A DNA stretch of 64,000 nucleotides from Doryteuthis pealeii (Eukaryota > Mollusca > Cephalopoda > Myopsida > Loliginidae), in assembly GCA_023376005.1 (NCBI GenBank), contig CM042176.1, positions 11,452,690 through 11,516,689 of the forward strand. Direction: 5' to 3'. This document shows, one piece after another, positions 63,310 through 64,000 of this stretch (position 1 is the stretch's first letter; every line of letters begins with the position of its first letter). Made by a program: the position numbers and the translations under genes. The notes under the pieces are model-generated. The model saw only the letters and a program-made list of their open reading frames with translations. It was not told where the DNA came from and did no database searches.

Positions 63310-64000
63310 AAAAAAATTTTTTTTGAAGATCATACCATTTTTAAGCACCTTTTTGAAGACTATACCAAGCTCATTTCTAAATATCATACCATTTTTAAGT
63401 AACTTTTTGAAGACTACATTCTAAACTCATTTTGAAGATCATACCATTTTAAGCTCCTTTTTGAAGACTATACCATTCTAAACTCATTTTTGAAGATCAT
63501 ACCATTTTTAAGCTCCTTTTTGAAGACTATACCATTCTAAACTCATTTTTGAAGATCATACCATTTTTAAGCCCTTTTTGAAGACTATACCATTCTAAAC
63601 TCATTTTTGAAGATCATACCATTTTTAAGCTCCTTTTTGAAGACTATACCATTCTAAACTCATCATTTTGAAGATCATTACCATTTTTATGCTCCTTTTT
63701 GAAGACTATATACCATTCTAAACTCATTTTTAAGGATCATACCATATTTAAGCACCTTTTTGAAGACTATACCATTCATTTCTAAAATCATACCATTTTT
63801 AAGCCCTTTTTATACCATTGGATCATACTATTTTTAAGCTCCTTTTTGAAGACTTACCATTCCAAGCTCATTTCTAAAGATCATACCTTTTTAAAGCACC
63901 TTTTTGAAGGATATACCATTCTAAACTCATTTTAAGGATCATACTATTTTTAAGCCCTTTTTGAAGACTATACCATTCAGGCTCATTTCTAAATATCATA
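63310..64000 (+). repeat. ~59-bp dimeric minisatellite running off the window
   Basis: Two related half-units alternate: TTTTTGAAGACTATACCATT + CTAAACTCA and TTTTTGAAGATCATACCATT + TTTAAGCTCC. About 11-12 dimers, more variable toward the 3' end. It extends beyond position 64000. Confidence 0.9.

Overview
This window is nuclear DNA from a repeat-rich animal genome. It is AT-rich, has no operon-like gene packing, holds many tRNA-headed and 5S-rRNA-headed SINEs, fragments of several LINE clades, mariner remnants, solo LTRs, inverted-repeat MITEs with TTAGGG-like cores, and long (TA)n, (GATA)n, (CA)n and (CT)n tracts. A marine lophotrochozoan such as a mollusc is my best guess from the LINE and SINE styles, but no host gene fixes the taxon. 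I found no intact protein-coding gene. The only host-gene candidate is one 62-nt internal exon at 51403-51464. Long open frames in microsatellites are artefacts of repeats without stop codons.

Layout. 1-6145 and 10355-16412 are two copies of one ~6.1 kb block (internally deleted mariner, ATC/ACT minisatellites, CT tract, SINEs, an unknown AT-rich repeat). Between them lie a LINE tail, a MITE, a mariner fragment and ~1.2 kb of almost pure purine. 16.4-26.4 kb holds SINEs, telomere-motif foldback elements, a tandem array of a tRNA-derived SINE (22385-23460), LINE ends and a 0.8 kb inverted-repeat element. 26.6-29.5 kb holds (TA)n tracts, a near-perfect hairpin with a hammerhead-like core, and a GATA-based array. 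30832-42687 is a giant inverted repeat (arms ~5.6 kb, spacer ~0.56 kb) whose arms share nested insertions. 42.7-50.8 kb holds SINEs, a third 8-bp-TSD MITE, a Helitron-like element and a 5S-SINE tandem array split by a solo LTR. 51-59 kb holds the candidate exon and several foldbacks, including a 0.67 kb element with two inverted hammerhead-ribozyme-like motifs. 59.7-62.5 kb is a 73-bp satellite that grew inside a LINE reverse transcriptase reading frame. 63.3 kb to the end is a ~59-bp dimeric array that runs off the window.

How the parts relate. The story is one of mobile-element biology. tRNA-headed and 5S-headed SINEs carry the same hairpin-forming 3' tail (GGCAT...ACCC-AAAAA-GGGT...ATGCC), which suggests that one LINE machinery mobilises both. 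Foldback elements with hammerhead-like cores sit against (TA)n tracts, as would fit Penelope-like retroelements. Three unrelated inverted-repeat families carry the same telomere-like core. SINE names A-G, MITE names H, F, J and repeat name K are labels used only in this annotation.

Caution. Paired repeats differ mostly by small homopolymer indels and there are two N positions (15125, 32374). Unpolished long-read assembly errors are therefore likely, and the direct and inverted duplications need raw-read support before biological interpretation.
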